From contig CAXKVV010001514.1 of the NCBI GenBank assembly GCA_964058805.1, positions 1-35,854 on the forward strand: a stretch of DNA of 35,854 nucleotides, in the 5' to 3' direction. Position numbers and translations under genes: made by a program. Origin of the DNA: Schoenoplectus triqueter (taxonomy: Eukaryota > Streptophyta > Magnoliopsida > Poales > Cyperaceae). Of the stretch, positions 22,501-30,664 are shown one piece after another (positions within the stretch are counted from its first letter, which is position 1; each line of letters opens with the position of its first letter). The notes beneath the pieces are model-generated. The model was given only the letters and a program-made list of their open reading frames with translations. It did no database searches and was not told the DNA's origin.

Positions 22501-23204
22501 TAGGTTTATTGTGTATCTTGGCTGGTCATCTTTGTAATGCTCATGGTCATGAAAGTATGTTCTTTTTTCTTTCTAATAATTGAGTTCCATGGTTGGATTT
22601 TGTTTATTATACTGGTTGTAGCTTTGAAAATTCGCTTTTCTGTTTCTTCTAACTTAAAATTGTTTTATTTTCCAGACTGTGTCAATTGGCAGGAGGAGAT
22701 TCAGTGCAGAGTTTCAGCTAGTGTTTCGGCTGATTAAAGGGCTAATATTCCTGACATTTCTCTCAATTTTGATAATTTTGATAGCCATCCCCCACATGAC
22801 CCTACAAGATATCTTTGTGTGCATTCTTGCTTTCCTGCCTACTGGATGGGGCATACTTCAGGTATCATTACGCACAAGATGTTGATTCCACATCATTGTT
22901 ATATCCTTATTCATTTTTCTAACTTTGAGATTCTACATGTATCTTCCTCTGTCAGATTGCACAAGCGTGCAAGCCGATTCTTGGACATTCCTCGATATGG
23001 GGCTCTGTCAAGGCCTTGGCAAGGGGATATGAAATATTAATGGGTCTCTTGTTATTCACCCCCATTGCCTTCTTGGCGTGGTTCCCCTTCGTGTCGGAGT
23101 TCCAGACTCGGATGCTCTTCAACCAGGCGTTCAGCAGAGGTCTCCAGATTTCTCGAATTCTCGGTGGCCATAAGAAGGACCGGTCAAACCGCAACAAGGA
23201 TTAA
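1239..23204 (+). CDS. CALS3: Callose synthase (1,3-beta-glucan synthase, GT48), CalS3-like, 43 exons, complete
   Basis: Integral plasma-membrane glucosyltransferase that polymerises UDP-glucose into callose at cell plates, plasmodesmata, pollen walls and wounds. I joined 43 exons (coordinates are in the five exon-block entries). All junctions are GT-AG, all phases agree, and the sum is 5892 nt, that is 1963 residues plus TAA. Arabidopsis CalS3 is about 1955, so the protein is full length. Order: N-terminal Vta1-like region (about 45-190), FKS1 domain 1 (about 315-430, with [19 protein letters not shown]), first membrane cluster (about 490-760), large cytosolic catalytic loop (about 765-1530, with [16 protein letters not shown] and [19 protein letters not shown]), and a C-terminal membrane cluster (about 1535-1940). 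The start ATG has a good context (aagATGG) and is followed by the clade's [11 protein letters not shown] and DSEVVPSSL signatures. The CalS1/2/3 clade is certain. Assignment to CalS3 rather than CalS1 rests on recalled similarity around [12 protein letters not shown]. Confidence 0.96.
4736..4915 (-). repeat. 3' LTR of the intron-12 element
   Basis: Direct-repeat partner of 6186-6367, collinear throughout with scattered substitutions. Lower-coordinate end starts TGATAG, other end TAACA. An 18-bp partial copy of the LTR edge (4718-4735) precedes it. Confidence 0.85.
5210..5466 (-). pseudogene. mTERF-like fragment inside the intron-12 LTR element
   Basis: Directly downstream of the SDH7-like piece on the minus strand, in another frame, lies [16 protein letters not shown] followed by [20 protein letters not shown]. 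The spacing V-x2-FL-x3-GLS-x3-I-x3-V and a following Pro resemble one mTERF helix repeat (mitochondrial/plastid transcription factor family). The frame then runs on to about 5210 without further resemblance. It is too short to be functional. The match is a motif impression, weaker than the SDH7 one. Confidence 0.35.
5467..5628 (-). pseudogene. SDH7-like exon fragment captured inside the intron-12 LTR element
   Basis: A minus-strand frame open from about 5628 downward reads ...[19 protein letters not shown] then [10 protein letters not shown], after which the resemblance stops. This matches my recollection of the N-terminal part of plant SDH7, a small plant-specific subunit of mitochondrial complex II (pattern REKALL-x2-DP-x-LK-x-FKS-x-K). 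The preceding Ser/Arg-containing stretch looks like a transit-peptide region. No initiator Met is visible in this frame, and the part after SVK is missing, so it is a fragment. The identity is from memory and not confirmed by search. Confidence 0.45.
6186..6367 (-). repeat. 5' LTR of the intron-12 element with adjoining primer-binding site
   Basis: Follows the tRNA-iMet primer-binding site at 6173-6185 without spacer. As the 5' LTR of a minus-strand element it would carry the element's promoter, reading against CalS. Confidence 0.85.
6494..8579 (+). other. CalS exons 13-20: first transmembrane cluster
   Basis: Exons: 6494-6634, 6897-7011, 7289-7623, 7882-7934, 8014-8074, 8193-8274, 8343-8392, 8493-8579 (residues 457-764). 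Exon 13 opens with the Asn/Gln-rich NQNQNLNQ, then [17 protein letters not shown], a family constant. Hydrophobic segments follow: [58 protein letters not shown] and [15 protein letters not shown]. The loop between the last two contains EFFPRARNNIG. Exon 13 lies just downstream of the LTR element in intron 12. I chose its acceptor because of the long pyrimidine run ending in taatcag and because the codons stay in frame with exon 12. Confidence 0.92.
8761..8791 (+). repeat. Poly-T/poly-G run in CalS intron 20
   Basis: About 15 T followed by ten G, then AGGGG. It is intronic, between exons 20 and 21. Such paired homopolymers are often miscounted in assemblies, so the exact length should not be trusted. 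Confidence 0.8.
9684..9775 (+). mobile_element. tRNA-derived SINE candidate in CalS intron 23
   Basis: The stretch GCGCATGGTTGGTATAGTGG followed by TAAAGTGC looks like a tRNA 5' half with an A box. About 45 nt on, GGGGGTTGAAGCCCC forms a T-arm with a B-box-like loop. No seven-base-pair acceptor stem closes it, so it is not a working tRNA. A tRNA-headed SINE fragment is more likely. No clear target duplication was found. Confidence 0.4.
10375..10497 (+). mobile_element. Possible second tRNA-derived SINE in CalS intron 24
   Basis: GCAGGTTCAAGTCCTGT (about 10417-10433) is a good T-arm with B box GGTTCAAGTCC. A weak A-box-like stretch (TAGTATAGATAGTAATGG) lies about 25 nt upstream. The unit ends in an A-run (about 10488-10496) consistent with a retroposed tail. 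No acceptor stem or convincing target duplication. Confidence 0.25.
11431..11512. mobile_element. 82-bp insertion in CalS intron 28 related to the LINE 3' region
   Basis: Flanked by identical 9-bp repeats AAATTTTCC (11422-11430 and 11513-11521). The insert closely matches the stretch 13633-13708 next to the LINE 3' end in intron 32 (shared blocks AAATGAAACCCAAT and GAGATCTCAAATATCAATGA) and ends in an ATGATG-rich microsatellite. Orientation is ambiguous: the ATG-rich end could be a plus-strand tail, while collinearity with the intron-32 LINE suggests minus. Confidence 0.6.
12336..12384 (-). mobile_element. 49-bp LINE (RTE-type) 3' stub in CalS intron 31
   Basis: An insert of only 49 bp between perfect 15-bp repeats ACAATGTTTTTCTTT (12321-12335 and 12385-12399). 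On the minus strand it reads CCCCAATTTATTTGGG, then ATTAAAGG, then a TTG-rich tail, the characteristic hairpin and tail of plant RTE-type LINEs. It is an extreme 5' truncation that kept only the 3' recognition end. It is collinear with the LINE 3' end at about 13607-13632. Confidence 0.75.
13225..13403 (-). pseudogene. Copia RNase H C-terminal remnant
   Basis: On the minus strand, one frame reads [20 protein letters not shown], stop, ACSY, stop, then [20 protein letters not shown] and ends ...NLVDIFYPS with a stop. This is the usual copia polyprotein terminus (ADIFTKGL, then a G/N-x-VDI-Y/F-P ending). Two in-frame stops show decay. It lies a few bases inside the 3' LTR, as expected for this lineage. 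Confidence 0.8.
13607..14923 (-). mobile_element. 5'-truncated RTE-type LINE nested in the copia relic
   Basis: The minus-strand 3' end (about 13607-13635) carries the CCCAATTTATTTGAG-ATTAAAGAC-TTTGTTG terminus. The body at about 14280-14760 encodes a reverse-transcriptase C-terminal region in broken frames: SDGEIDGDV, then [27 protein letters not shown] and [14 protein letters not shown] before a stop. Perfect 33-bp repeats flank it (13574-13606 and 14924-14956), extending to 41 bp with two mismatches. I read these as its target-site duplication. About 1.3 kb remains of an element normally over 3 kb. Confidence 0.75.
13735..14270. repeat. Tandem duplication (about 270 bp x 2) within the LINE
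   Basis: The block containing AATGTGAATGATAATGATAA and ending GAATCGCCGT-x-CTAAGCACTCCTA occurs twice head to tail (about 13735-14010 and 14011-14270). The offset is 274 at the start and 266 at the end because copy two lacks one 8-bp ATGATA-type step. The copies are nearly identical, so the duplication is younger than the LINE insertion. Within each copy there are AAT and GAT microsatellites. Confidence 0.8.
14924..16130. repeat. Tandem array of about 400-bp AT-rich units inside the copia relic
   Basis: The marker GAATATTAATAGAGA-AGGCAACAAAA recurs near 14934, 15332 and 15771. Each is followed by the same order of blocks: AAAGAAAGAATATTAAAA, GATTAAAAGTTTTTGAACTA or similar, AATAATTAAATAA, AATAAATTAACTTTA, then TATTTTGCTTT-x-AATGAAATTCAA. 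Spacing is about 400 and 440 bp. The first unit begins before the LINE (about 13480) and is split by it. Copy two carries an extra local repeat of ATATATTGTTTTAGATTAAA. No coding capacity. Confidence 0.75.
16518..17880. other. Intron 32 debris with possible gypsy (Tat/Ogre-like) leader remnant and GC-rich repeats
   Basis: At 17049-17100 the sequence AAAGCGACTCTACTCATCAG, then GGAGTGGAAGCGAG and AATTTGGTGACC, resembles the LTR end and tRNA-Arg type primer-binding site (TGGCGACTCC...) of Tat/Ogre gypsy elements. TTTTGGCGACCCCCTC at 17168-17183 is a second look-alike. From about 17215 to 17345 three imperfect units of about 45 bp share GTTGG/GCTGG-x-GCCCCTCCC and GTGAGCG. No open frame of note. 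The family assignment is tentative. Confidence 0.3.
17881..18478. other. Intron 32 stretch with no recognised content
   Basis: Mixed-composition sequence between the repeat debris and the putative gene fragment. A minus-strand frame of about 105 codons (17896-18213) has no family features I recognise. I see no gene here. Confidence 0.4.
18479..18786 (-). pseudogene. Unidentified gene fragment with RGRP motif, frameshifted, in CalS intron 32
   Basis: On the minus strand a frame reads [20 protein letters not shown] and stays open to about 18620. Near the run AAGGGAAC one extra base shifts the reading, and the next frame continues [20 protein letters not shown] then [13 protein letters not shown] to a TGA at 18479-18481. 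Both halves have balanced, charged, protein-like composition unlike the flanking AT-rich DNA. KRGRP is the core of an AT-hook, which binds the minor groove of AT-rich DNA. I do not recognise the parent gene. Confidence 0.35.
18876..18940. repeat. Imperfect hairpin in intron 32
   Basis: CAGCTGGCTGGCATGAAG (18876-18893) can pair with CTTCATAGCCAGCTGGC (18924-18940). The loop itself contains a second inverted repeat (GTATTTCT/AGAAATAC). No sign of a MITE terminus or target duplication. Confidence 0.5.
19227..20756 (+). other. CalS exons 33-38: second half of the catalytic loop
   Basis: Exons: 19227-19383, 19476-19595, 19678-19796, 19931-20014, 20222-20334, 20527-20756 (residues 1262-1536). This part has the motifs shared most deeply with fungal Fks1: the [16 protein letters not shown] segment, [48 protein letters not shown] and [10 protein letters not shown]. 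One departure is NQEHYMEEA in exon 35, where I recall NQDNY as the usual reading. The block ends at [17 protein letters not shown], where the second membrane cluster begins. Confidence 0.93.
21039..23204 (+). other. CalS exons 39-43: C-terminal transmembrane cluster and stop
   Basis: Exons: 21039-21309, 21882-22408, 22504-22554, 22676-22861, 22956-23204 (residues 1537-1963). Hydrophobic runs include [83 protein letters not shown] and [15 protein letters not shown]. Conserved inner loops are [24 protein letters not shown] and [15 protein letters not shown]. The tail [16 protein letters not shown] plus a basic end ([10 protein letters not shown]) is the normal terminus of the clade. Exon 41 is only 51 nt; it is supported by its phase and by the family sequence on both sides. 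Confidence 0.93.
21310..21881 (+). other. CalS intron 39, unusually long, no identified element
   Basis: 572 nt with a GC-richer middle (about 21560-21730, including GTTGGATGGCCCACATCAAC) unlike neighbouring introns, and a short inverted repeat GAGTTAA/TTAACTC near 21525-21550. It may be an old insertion, but I found no termini. Confidence 0.35.
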
Positions 23205-23460
23205 GGTTTTGGTTTTGTTGTACATACTTGAAGATCAAGATTGTGTTTTACTAATGAACTGATATTAAGAGGATATGATGGCTGTGCTCAGTTCTGTAGC
23301 TGAATTGGGGCAGCCCCCATTTTAGCTTCCCTGATTATTTGTTGAAAGATCGAACTTATTCTTCTCTTGTTCAATCCCATATCCTGTTGATCTGTTATTA
23401 GTAGTGATTAAAATGAATGCTTGTCAAAAGTTTTGGAACTATCAGATCCTGCAAACACCC
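23205..23460 (+). other. CalS 3' untranslated region
   Basis: T-rich sequence after the stop, typical of a plant 3' UTR. An AATGAA/ATTAAA-like run (ATTAAAATGAATG, about 23407-23419) could serve as a near-upstream polyadenylation element. The cleavage site is not visible from sequence. Nothing recognisable follows up to about 23800. Confidence 0.4.
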
Positions 23461-23849
23461 ATCACTTGACTTACGATGTGGGGTTTGTCGGTGTTTGTTG
23501 GAAGCTAGTTTCATAATTGCTATTAGTACAGTCTCCATATTAGTCTTCTTATTTCAAATTAAACAAATATCAAATCCTGCAATTTCCTAAAATCAAACAT
23601 ATTTTCATATAAATTGGAATCAAGAATGATAGAAAAAATGGAACTGAAAGTACATGGTTGTAGATGATCACTTGTGATTTCCTATTCGTTGGTTTATCCG
23701 GATCCATCATTGAAATGGCACACTAGTGTGCTGCCAGTGTTTCATCCCTGCAGCAACTGGGGCATTTTAACTGATTGTACTTTCGGTTCTATAAACAGTA
23801 CTTGATGTATTGGGTAAAGCAGAAGAATTTCTGAGAGCATTTCTGAAGG

Positions 23850-24105
23850 TTATGGACCTACTTCGAGAGAGGTTATACAACTCTAATTGATGGGCTGTGC
23901 AAGAAAGGTGAAATTGACCAGGCAAATGAGGTGACGAATAGCATGATTTCTAAAGGGCACGATACTGATGTCAAGAGTTATACTGCTCTTATAGATGGGT
24001 TTGGCAAAAAAGGTGAAATTGAGAAGGCAAACGACTTTCTGCATGGCATGAGTGCCAGAAGAAACAAACCCAATGTCGTGTCTCCCATCTTTCCTTTGTT
24101 TTCTG
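23850..24105 (+). pseudogene. Pentatricopeptide repeat (PPR) protein fragment
   Basis: The plus strand reads YTTLIDGLCKKGEIDQANEV followed by SYTALIDGFGKKGEIEKAND and FLHGM, that is two consecutive P-class 35-residue PPR motifs with the expected spacing (repeat starts at about 23874 and 23979). PPR proteins bind organellar RNA. There is no start codon or transit peptide, the frame fails on both sides, and only about 85 codons remain of a family usually over 400. It is probably a duplicated or retroposed scrap downstream of CalS. Family identity is secure; function is not expected. Confidence 0.85.
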
Positions 24106-24203
24106 CTTGAACTTGCCCATGGAGGCATAATGAAGCGTTGAAACTCGAAAGATGTCAAATCTCAATGCGTCTGATTATTTTGCATGCAGTCTCTTCCGCG
24201 GAT

Positions 24204-24549
24204 CACTTAATAATGGCTATTCTGACAATTTTAAGAATGGAAATTCAAATAAATAAATCTTAAAAAAATTATAAACATATTTTTGAACTTATGAATTGAA
24301 AGTGTTTCAAATTTTATGTAATTTTTGTTATCATTTGATAGTCCATTAAAAATCATTAAATTTTTTATAATTTATAACAATTTCGATTTAACAAACTTTG
24401 ATGAATTATCAAATGATTATAAAATTATATAAAATTTGAAATAAATTTATTCAAGAATGTATCTATAAACTTTCTTCTATTTTTAAATTTTTTTTCGAAT
24501 GTATTTATATTAATATTGTCAAAATTATCAGAATAACCATCATGAAGTG
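24204..24549. mobile_element. Foldback MITE, 346 bp
   Basis: Terminal inverted repeats of about 29 bp: CACTTAATAATGGCTATTCT at 24204 (continuing GACAATTTT) pairs with 24520-24549, whose complement begins CACTTCATGATGGTTATTCT. The inner arms also pair (CAAATTTTATGTAATTTTTG-type on the left against its complement on the right, ATCATTTGATAGT against ATTATCAAATGAT), so nearly the whole element is one long imperfect hairpin. No coding capacity. I could not fix a target-site duplication, so the superfamily is unknown. Confidence 0.7.
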
Positions 24550-24631
24550 CTCTCTCCTTTTAGCATAAATCTTTAAATACAACATATACATAGACAATTT
24601 AATTATTTAAATTTGACCAAAATTTTATTTT

Positions 24632-26761
24632 TGTATTTTTCCTAACAACACTGATACTGCGGAATAGAATAATGTTGGGCTGATTTTACAGTTCAATATC
24701 AAGACTTAAAATAATACCATTTTATTTTACCTAGAAATATAGTATTAAATTCAAATCACAGAAAATAAAAAATAAAATAAAGAGGAGATGAGAACACTGT
24801 ATTTGACGGAGTTCGGCTATGAAAACCTTACGTCTTGGGGACCCCCAATCACAACAATCGATCGCGTTGAGTCACTAAAACACAATTGTTCTTACAACTG
24901 TGAACCTCTGGTCCCATATACTAAATAAACGGACAACCGTCAGTCAAAGAAACAACGAGGACAACACCTTTAAAAAGAATAAATTCTCACGAAAGAGAAA
25001 ATACTCAACAATCACTCTAATCTATTCTATTAAAGCTTAAGCGAAGTAATCTTAAGATTAGAATAAAATATTTCATGATTTCAGAGGTCTAGCAATGACG
25101 GTTAGGTTAGAACAATGTTTGGCTATGTAAAGGAGAGAAGAAACATTGTCTTTTATAACCGGCGAGCAAAACATACAACGTATTGGTCATATCCGTTGCA
25201 ACGGTTGTATAACAGTTACAATAGTTATGATAACCGTTATAACGGTTATGAAAAAGCTGAAGAAATTTAAACTATCAGTTACAATGAAACTTTAACAGTT
25301 ACAACGGAAGACTATCAGTTGCAACGTATAGTGTATTTTTTAGTTATGGAGCAATTTGGACAAAATTACAATGATTGATTTATTTCGTTATAACGGTTAT
25401 GATAACAGTTACAATAATTGTTGCTTGAAGTACACTAAAAAAGGTTTTGAGATCATCCATTGCAACGGCTAGGACAAATTACCTTTATTTTCTTTATTTT
25501 GATCTCATGATTACATTGATTACCTTTATTTATTATAAATTTAACTTATTCTAACTTTATTCTTGAAATCTTCATGTAATTTGGTCCAAATCCATTATTC
25601 TTCTCTTAAAGCTTAATATCATACATTTAACATACTCAAAGAAAAGATTAAATTCATATATAATTATTCTGTAAATTGATAAATATAAAATTGAGAAATA
25701 TTTACAACAATAATTTTTCTCTTTTGATGATTTACAAAACAACCATACAAATATATAATTAAAATTTGAGAATGGGAGAAAGATTTTTTTTTAGCAAAGC
25801 CCCCTCTAAAAATATGCATTCTCCCCATTTGTTTGAAAATCAGAGAAAGAAATGAAAATTTTAGCAAAGCTCCTTCTCAAAATATGCATTCTTCCCCTTA
25901 ATTAAATAAAATTATAATTAAAAAATAAAAATTCAAATAACATTGATACAAAAATATCACCTATGATCATACTCAACATAAATATGTATCAATATTAATT
26001 AAACACCTTAATATGAGGCTAATAAAAATATGAGTATATACAAATATATCTTTACTATCTTAATTTATGAACCCAAACAACATTTGCCTTGTTATTTTTT
26101 TCCAAAATTTATATTCAATTGAGATATAACCTAACTTGCAACAATAATTATACAATGCATTTGAGGGTCTTTTGTCACTATTTTACAGAAAATTAGAGTT
26201 GTAGTGTTATTAGAAATTTTAAGCTTGTATTCTTAGATCATTTGATAACACATTCTTATGTCTAACATTTGTATATGACTCATATGAATGTTGGGGACAT
26301 CTCTTTGTCCAATTTTATGACATACATTGATCTTTTATTTTCTGAAACCAATCATTAGGATCTCTAAAATAAATTTTATTTGATCATTGAATGTAAAATA
26401 TATTTCTATTTCCTTGAAGGTAGTTATTGTTCCTATTTCTTTTATTTGAATATATATATACTGATATGCATGGTTATGTTTTTCTTTCTTATATTTTATA
26501 TTTTTGTATATTGTCACTTTTACTTTTTGATTTTTGAGACTGTCCACCTTTCTCTTTTGGGTTTCCAATGACTTTGGATACCAATGAGGGTAGGGGTTCA
26601 ATATATCCAAGTCCTATTTTGTCACATGATTTCTTCCTATATATATATATATATATATTTTGAGATCCATCTTAGTGCTATAACTTAAGTCGCTAGATGT
26701 CCTTAAACCGTAATTTTCAGTTTCTATATGTTACACTTTAACCTTCAATGAACCTATCTCA
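24632..26761 (-). repeat. 3' LTR (left copy) of the large LTR element
   Basis: Partner of 27604-29749. It contains a cluster of CNGTTR-like steps (25193-25440) including the perfect palindrome CCGTTGCAACGG at 25193-25204, also present in the other LTR. Confidence 0.65.
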
Positions 26762-27472
26762 CTTAGGTGTGTCTCATAATTATTTTTACTTTTAAACTCC
26801 ATAATTTTTGTCTCTCTTTATTTGACTTTAGACTCAAGTTTAATAATTTTTACATTTAACTTCTCAATTATTCCTTCCTTTACGAGTAAGATCTTATTTG
26901 TATTATCAATCATAGTTTGTAACCTATTACAATTTTAACATTTCACTTTATTATTCAATGATATGTTTGAATCATCACTATCATACTCATCACTATTATA
27001 AAACAGGTTTAGGAACACCTCAATTGTTTATCTTGATGAAATTGATCTACTCGCTTGTTGTTTTGACTCTTCTCCTCGTTCTTAGACACTGTTGTGGTCT
27101 CGTCAAACTCGATTAGAGAGAAGTTCTCCTTGACATTCACCATGGGAGCAAGATTTTATTCTTGCTCATCTTCAGACTCTAAGCGGAAATCTTTCACTTC
27201 AGCCTCAACCTAGTTATTATCTTCATATATATATTGATTAGTGTATACCACATATCATAAGTACTAGTCATATCATCAACTTGGTTATTGTCTTCATATA
27301 TATTGATTAATGCACACCACATATCATATTTACTACATAATCATTATTTTTCTTATCTATTTTGATATGTATAATTAATTTCTTGATAATTTCATCAAAT
27401 CTTGGTATATATTTTCTTTCTATAATATCCTAAATACTAAGAATATTCATGTAATTTATCATATATTATTTC

Positions 27473-27540
27473 TAATAAATAAAATTTTTGGTAGTTTGAT
27501 CAAATATTGGAGGTTCTTTAATATAGTTGATTTGTGCCAT
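27473..27540 (-). pseudogene. gag start remnant of the large LTR element
   Basis: About 22 codons from the ATG at 27540 downward, with the PPIFD motif, then a TAG. This is the normal place and sequence type for a copia gag N-terminus. No nucleocapsid zinc knuckle or pol was found in the rest of the interior. Confidence 0.5.
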
Positions 27541-27603
27541 TATGGATCTAAACTAAACAAATTAAGTGTGTCTTAATTTGAATAATCTACTCTGATATCA
27601 CTT

Positions 27604-29749
27604 TGTTTTCCCTAGCGGCACAAATAATGTGGAATAGAAGACCCATGGGTTGGTTTTACAGTTTAATATCAAGATTTAAAATAATATCGCTTTGTTTTAC
27701 CTATAAGTCTAGTATTAAATTCAAACCATAGAAAATAAAAAAAATAAAATAAAGAGAAGAGAAGATAACACAATATTTAATGGAGTTCGGCTTTGAAGAA
27801 CCTATGTCTCTGGGACCCACAATCACAATAGTCGATCACAATGAGTCACTAAAACATAATTGTTCTTACAACTATGAAGTTTTGGTCCCTTACACCAAGT
27901 AAAGGGACAATCCTCGGACAAAAAAACAATAAGGACAACACTTCTAAAAAAATAAGTTCTCATGAAAGAGAAAATACTTAACAATCACTCCAATCTAACA
28001 TATTAAAGATTTAGCAAAGTAATCTTGAAATTAGAATAAAATATTTTAAAGTTTCAGAGGCCTAGCAGTGACGGTTAGGATTAGAATAACATTTGGTTGT
28101 GTAAAATCACAGATTGAGAGAGAAAAAAAATATTATCTTTTATAGCCGAAAAGTAAAACAGACAACAAAACATTAATATCCGTTGCAACGGTTGTATAAC
28201 CGTTATAACTGTTGTATAAGCATTACAATGGTTGTATAAGTGTTACAACGGTTGTGAAAAAATAAAGAAATTTGATCTATCAATTATCATAAAATTTTAA
28301 CAGTTGCAACGGAAGGCTATCAGTTGCAACAGATAGAACAACATTTACAATGGATAGTGTATTTTTTTATCTCTGGAGCAATTTGGAAAAAAATATACAT
28401 TATTGATTTATTCTGTTATAATGATTATTGCAACAATTATAACAGTTATTGTTTGAAATACACTAAAAAGGGTTCTGAGGTCATTCGTTGCAACGATTAT
28501 GGGTTCCGTTGTAATGATTAGGGCAAAGTACATTCATTTTTTATTTTAATCTCAAGATTATTTTGATTATCTTTATTTATTACAAATCTAATTTAACGTA
28601 ACTTTATTTTTGAGATATTCATGTAATTTGGTCCAAATCCATTATTCTTATTTTAAAACTTAATATCATGTATTTAGCATATTAAAAATAAATAAATTCA
28701 TATGTAATTATTTTTTAAATCAATAAATATAAAAATAAAAATGATTTATAGTTATAATCTTTCCCTTTTGATGGTTTACAAAGCAAACGCACAAATATAT
28801 AATTAAAATTTGAGAATGCATGATCCCTTATCAATTTCTCAAAATGATATTATGCTAAATAATTTCTCTACATTGATTTGAAAATCGGAGAAATGTAAGA
28901 AAATTTTAGTAAAGTTCTCTCAAAATATGCATTCTCCCCCTTAATTAAATAAATCATAATTAAAGAATTTTTTTAAATAATATTGATATAAAAATATCAC
29001 ATATGATCATACTCAATATAAATATGTATCAATATTAATTAAACTCCCCCTTAATGTATGACTAATACAAATATAGATGTATATAAATAGATCCTTAATT
29101 TTTTTTAATTTATGAACCTAAACAACATTAATCTTATTATTTTTTTCCTAAATTTGCATTCAATTGAGATACAATAATAATTACATAATAAATTTAAGGG
29201 TCTTTTGTCATTACTTTGCATAAGACGAGAATTGTAGTGATATTTATATTTTTGAGCTTGTATTCTCAGATCATTTGGAGAATATCTCTTTGTGACTCAT
29301 TTATTTGAGTTCAATTTTGTGACATACATTGATCTTTTATTTCATGAAGCCAATCATTAGAATCTCTAAAATAAATTTTATTTTACAATTAAGGGTTAAA
29401 TATATCTCTATTTCCTTGAAAGTAGTTATTGTTCCTATTTCTTCTATTTGAATATCTATATTCATATGTATGATTATGTTTTTCTTTCTTATATTTTTTT
29501 ATTTGCATATTATCACTTTTATTTTTTGATTTTTGAGATCGTTATTCTCTCTTTTGGGCTTCCGATGACTTTGGATACCGATGAAGGTAGAGACTCAATA
29601 TATCCAAGTCTCATTTTGTCATGTTCTTTCAACCTGTATATATCTTTTCGAGATCCATCTTGGTGCTATAACTTAAATTACTAGATATCCTCAAAGTCTA
29701 ATTTTCAGTTTATATATGTTGCACTTTAACTTTTAATGAATCTATCTCA
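27604..29749 (-). repeat. 5' LTR (right copy) of the large LTR element
   Basis: Adjoins the primer-binding site at 27587-27600. Homology to the left copy ends at ATCTCACT (about 29751), where GC-rich sequence of different origin begins abruptly. The palindrome CCGTTGCAACGG is at 28180-28191. Confidence 0.65.
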
Positions 29750-30060
29750 CTGTGCGACCCTTTTTCGCGCGCCGCCGCACCGCCGCCGGGCGATGGGTTC
29801 TGCGGAAGAAGGACACGGAGATCCCTCCCGAGCGTGCATCTGATGGGTGTCGGCCGATTCTGCCGTTTAGAGATATTTGGATGCACATTCAGGGGGTTTT
29901 TAGTGATTGTGAGTTCTTGTAGATTCCGGTGGGCGCAAGCCCCCACCGTTAATTACCCTGGGCTACGAACCTCGAGGCACCTCTGGATCTTTGAAAGAGA
30001 GAAGCAAATAGTATAGTTAAAAGATGGTCAAGTGGTCGTCTAATTTCATAAAAGGGGTCT
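29750..30060. other. GC-rich stretch of unknown origin after the LTR element
   Basis: Starts abruptly with TGTGCGACCC and a run of CGCGCGCCGCCGCACCGCC, unlike the AT-rich DNA before it. It contains a small hairpin GGTGGGCGCAAGCCCCCACC (29930-29949). Its TG start directly abutting the preceding LTR suggests the end of another inserted element. No gene recognised. Confidence 0.35.
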
Positions 30061-30069
30061 ACGGAAGAT

Positions 30070-30602
30070 GAACCTACAAACAGATCGGTTCAATCTATGG
30101 AAGACAAACCTACAAACAGATCGGTTTTGTCCTATGGGGACGAACCTACAAACAGATCGGTTCAGTCCATGCCACCTCGAGATGTAACCTTACCTACAGA
30201 CCAGGTTAATCTCTTCATAGGGGGCTTGAGGTGAGTCTACATACAGATCGACTCGACCTCCGTTGATCTAGAAGATAAACCTACAAACAGATCGGTTCAA
30301 TCTTAACTAGTCAACAACCAATCACACAAAATACAACTCGAAGCACTGAGCCGGTCGATCTTGAGGTTGGTGAATCAGGAGAAGGGTGGATATGGCCCAC
30401 GTGTTTCTTCTCACCGATCTTCTAGATCATGAATTCGAAGCACTAAGCCGATTCATAAACCTAGGAAACACAATTGCACACAATGTCAAACCTGAAGCGC
30501 TGGGCCAGTTCAACATTGAAGCATGTGTAAGTGAAGGAACCTACCTACAGAACGGTTCACATTCACTGTTTTGTGGATGAATCTACCTACAGACCGATTC
30601 AA
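30070..30602. repeat. Interspersed tandem repeat AACCTACAAACAGATCGGTT
   Basis: Near-perfect 20-bp copies at 30071-30090, 30107-30126, 30143-30162 (exactly 36 bp apart) and 30278-30297. Decayed copies lie at about 30190, 30233, 30538 and 30578. Copies start AACC and end GGTT, so each is bounded by a 4-bp inverted repeat. The spacer often reads CAATCTATGGAAGAC or CAGTCCATG. Confidence 0.8.
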
Positions 30603-30664
30603 TCTCACAGTCTCGGGAAATGAGCCAGGAGACAAACTCATCGACGGACGAGTTCAGTCTTGCC

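Larger units (their letters stand above)
24632..29749 (-). mobile_element. Degenerate LTR retrotransposon with about 2.1-kb LTRs and a very short interior
   Basis: A direct repeat of about 2.13-2.15 kb (24632-26761 and 27604-29749) stays collinear over its whole length with many substitutions and small indels. The interior is only about 842 bp. At 27587-27600 CTACTCTGATATCA is a slightly mutated complement of the initiator tRNA-Met primer-binding site. About 45 nt further on the minus strand an ATG (27538-27540) begins MAQINYIKEPPIFDQTTKNF, which resembles a copia gag start (PPIFDGTN...), and soon hits a stop. The element is thus copia-like, minus-strand and non-autonomous (LARD-like) or deleted. 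Flanking 5-mers do not match, so the right end may be truncated. Confidence 0.7.

Noticed and set aside
23883..24158. Minus-strand frame of 91 codons
   Set aside because: Shadow of the PPR motifs, which read convincingly on the plus strand.
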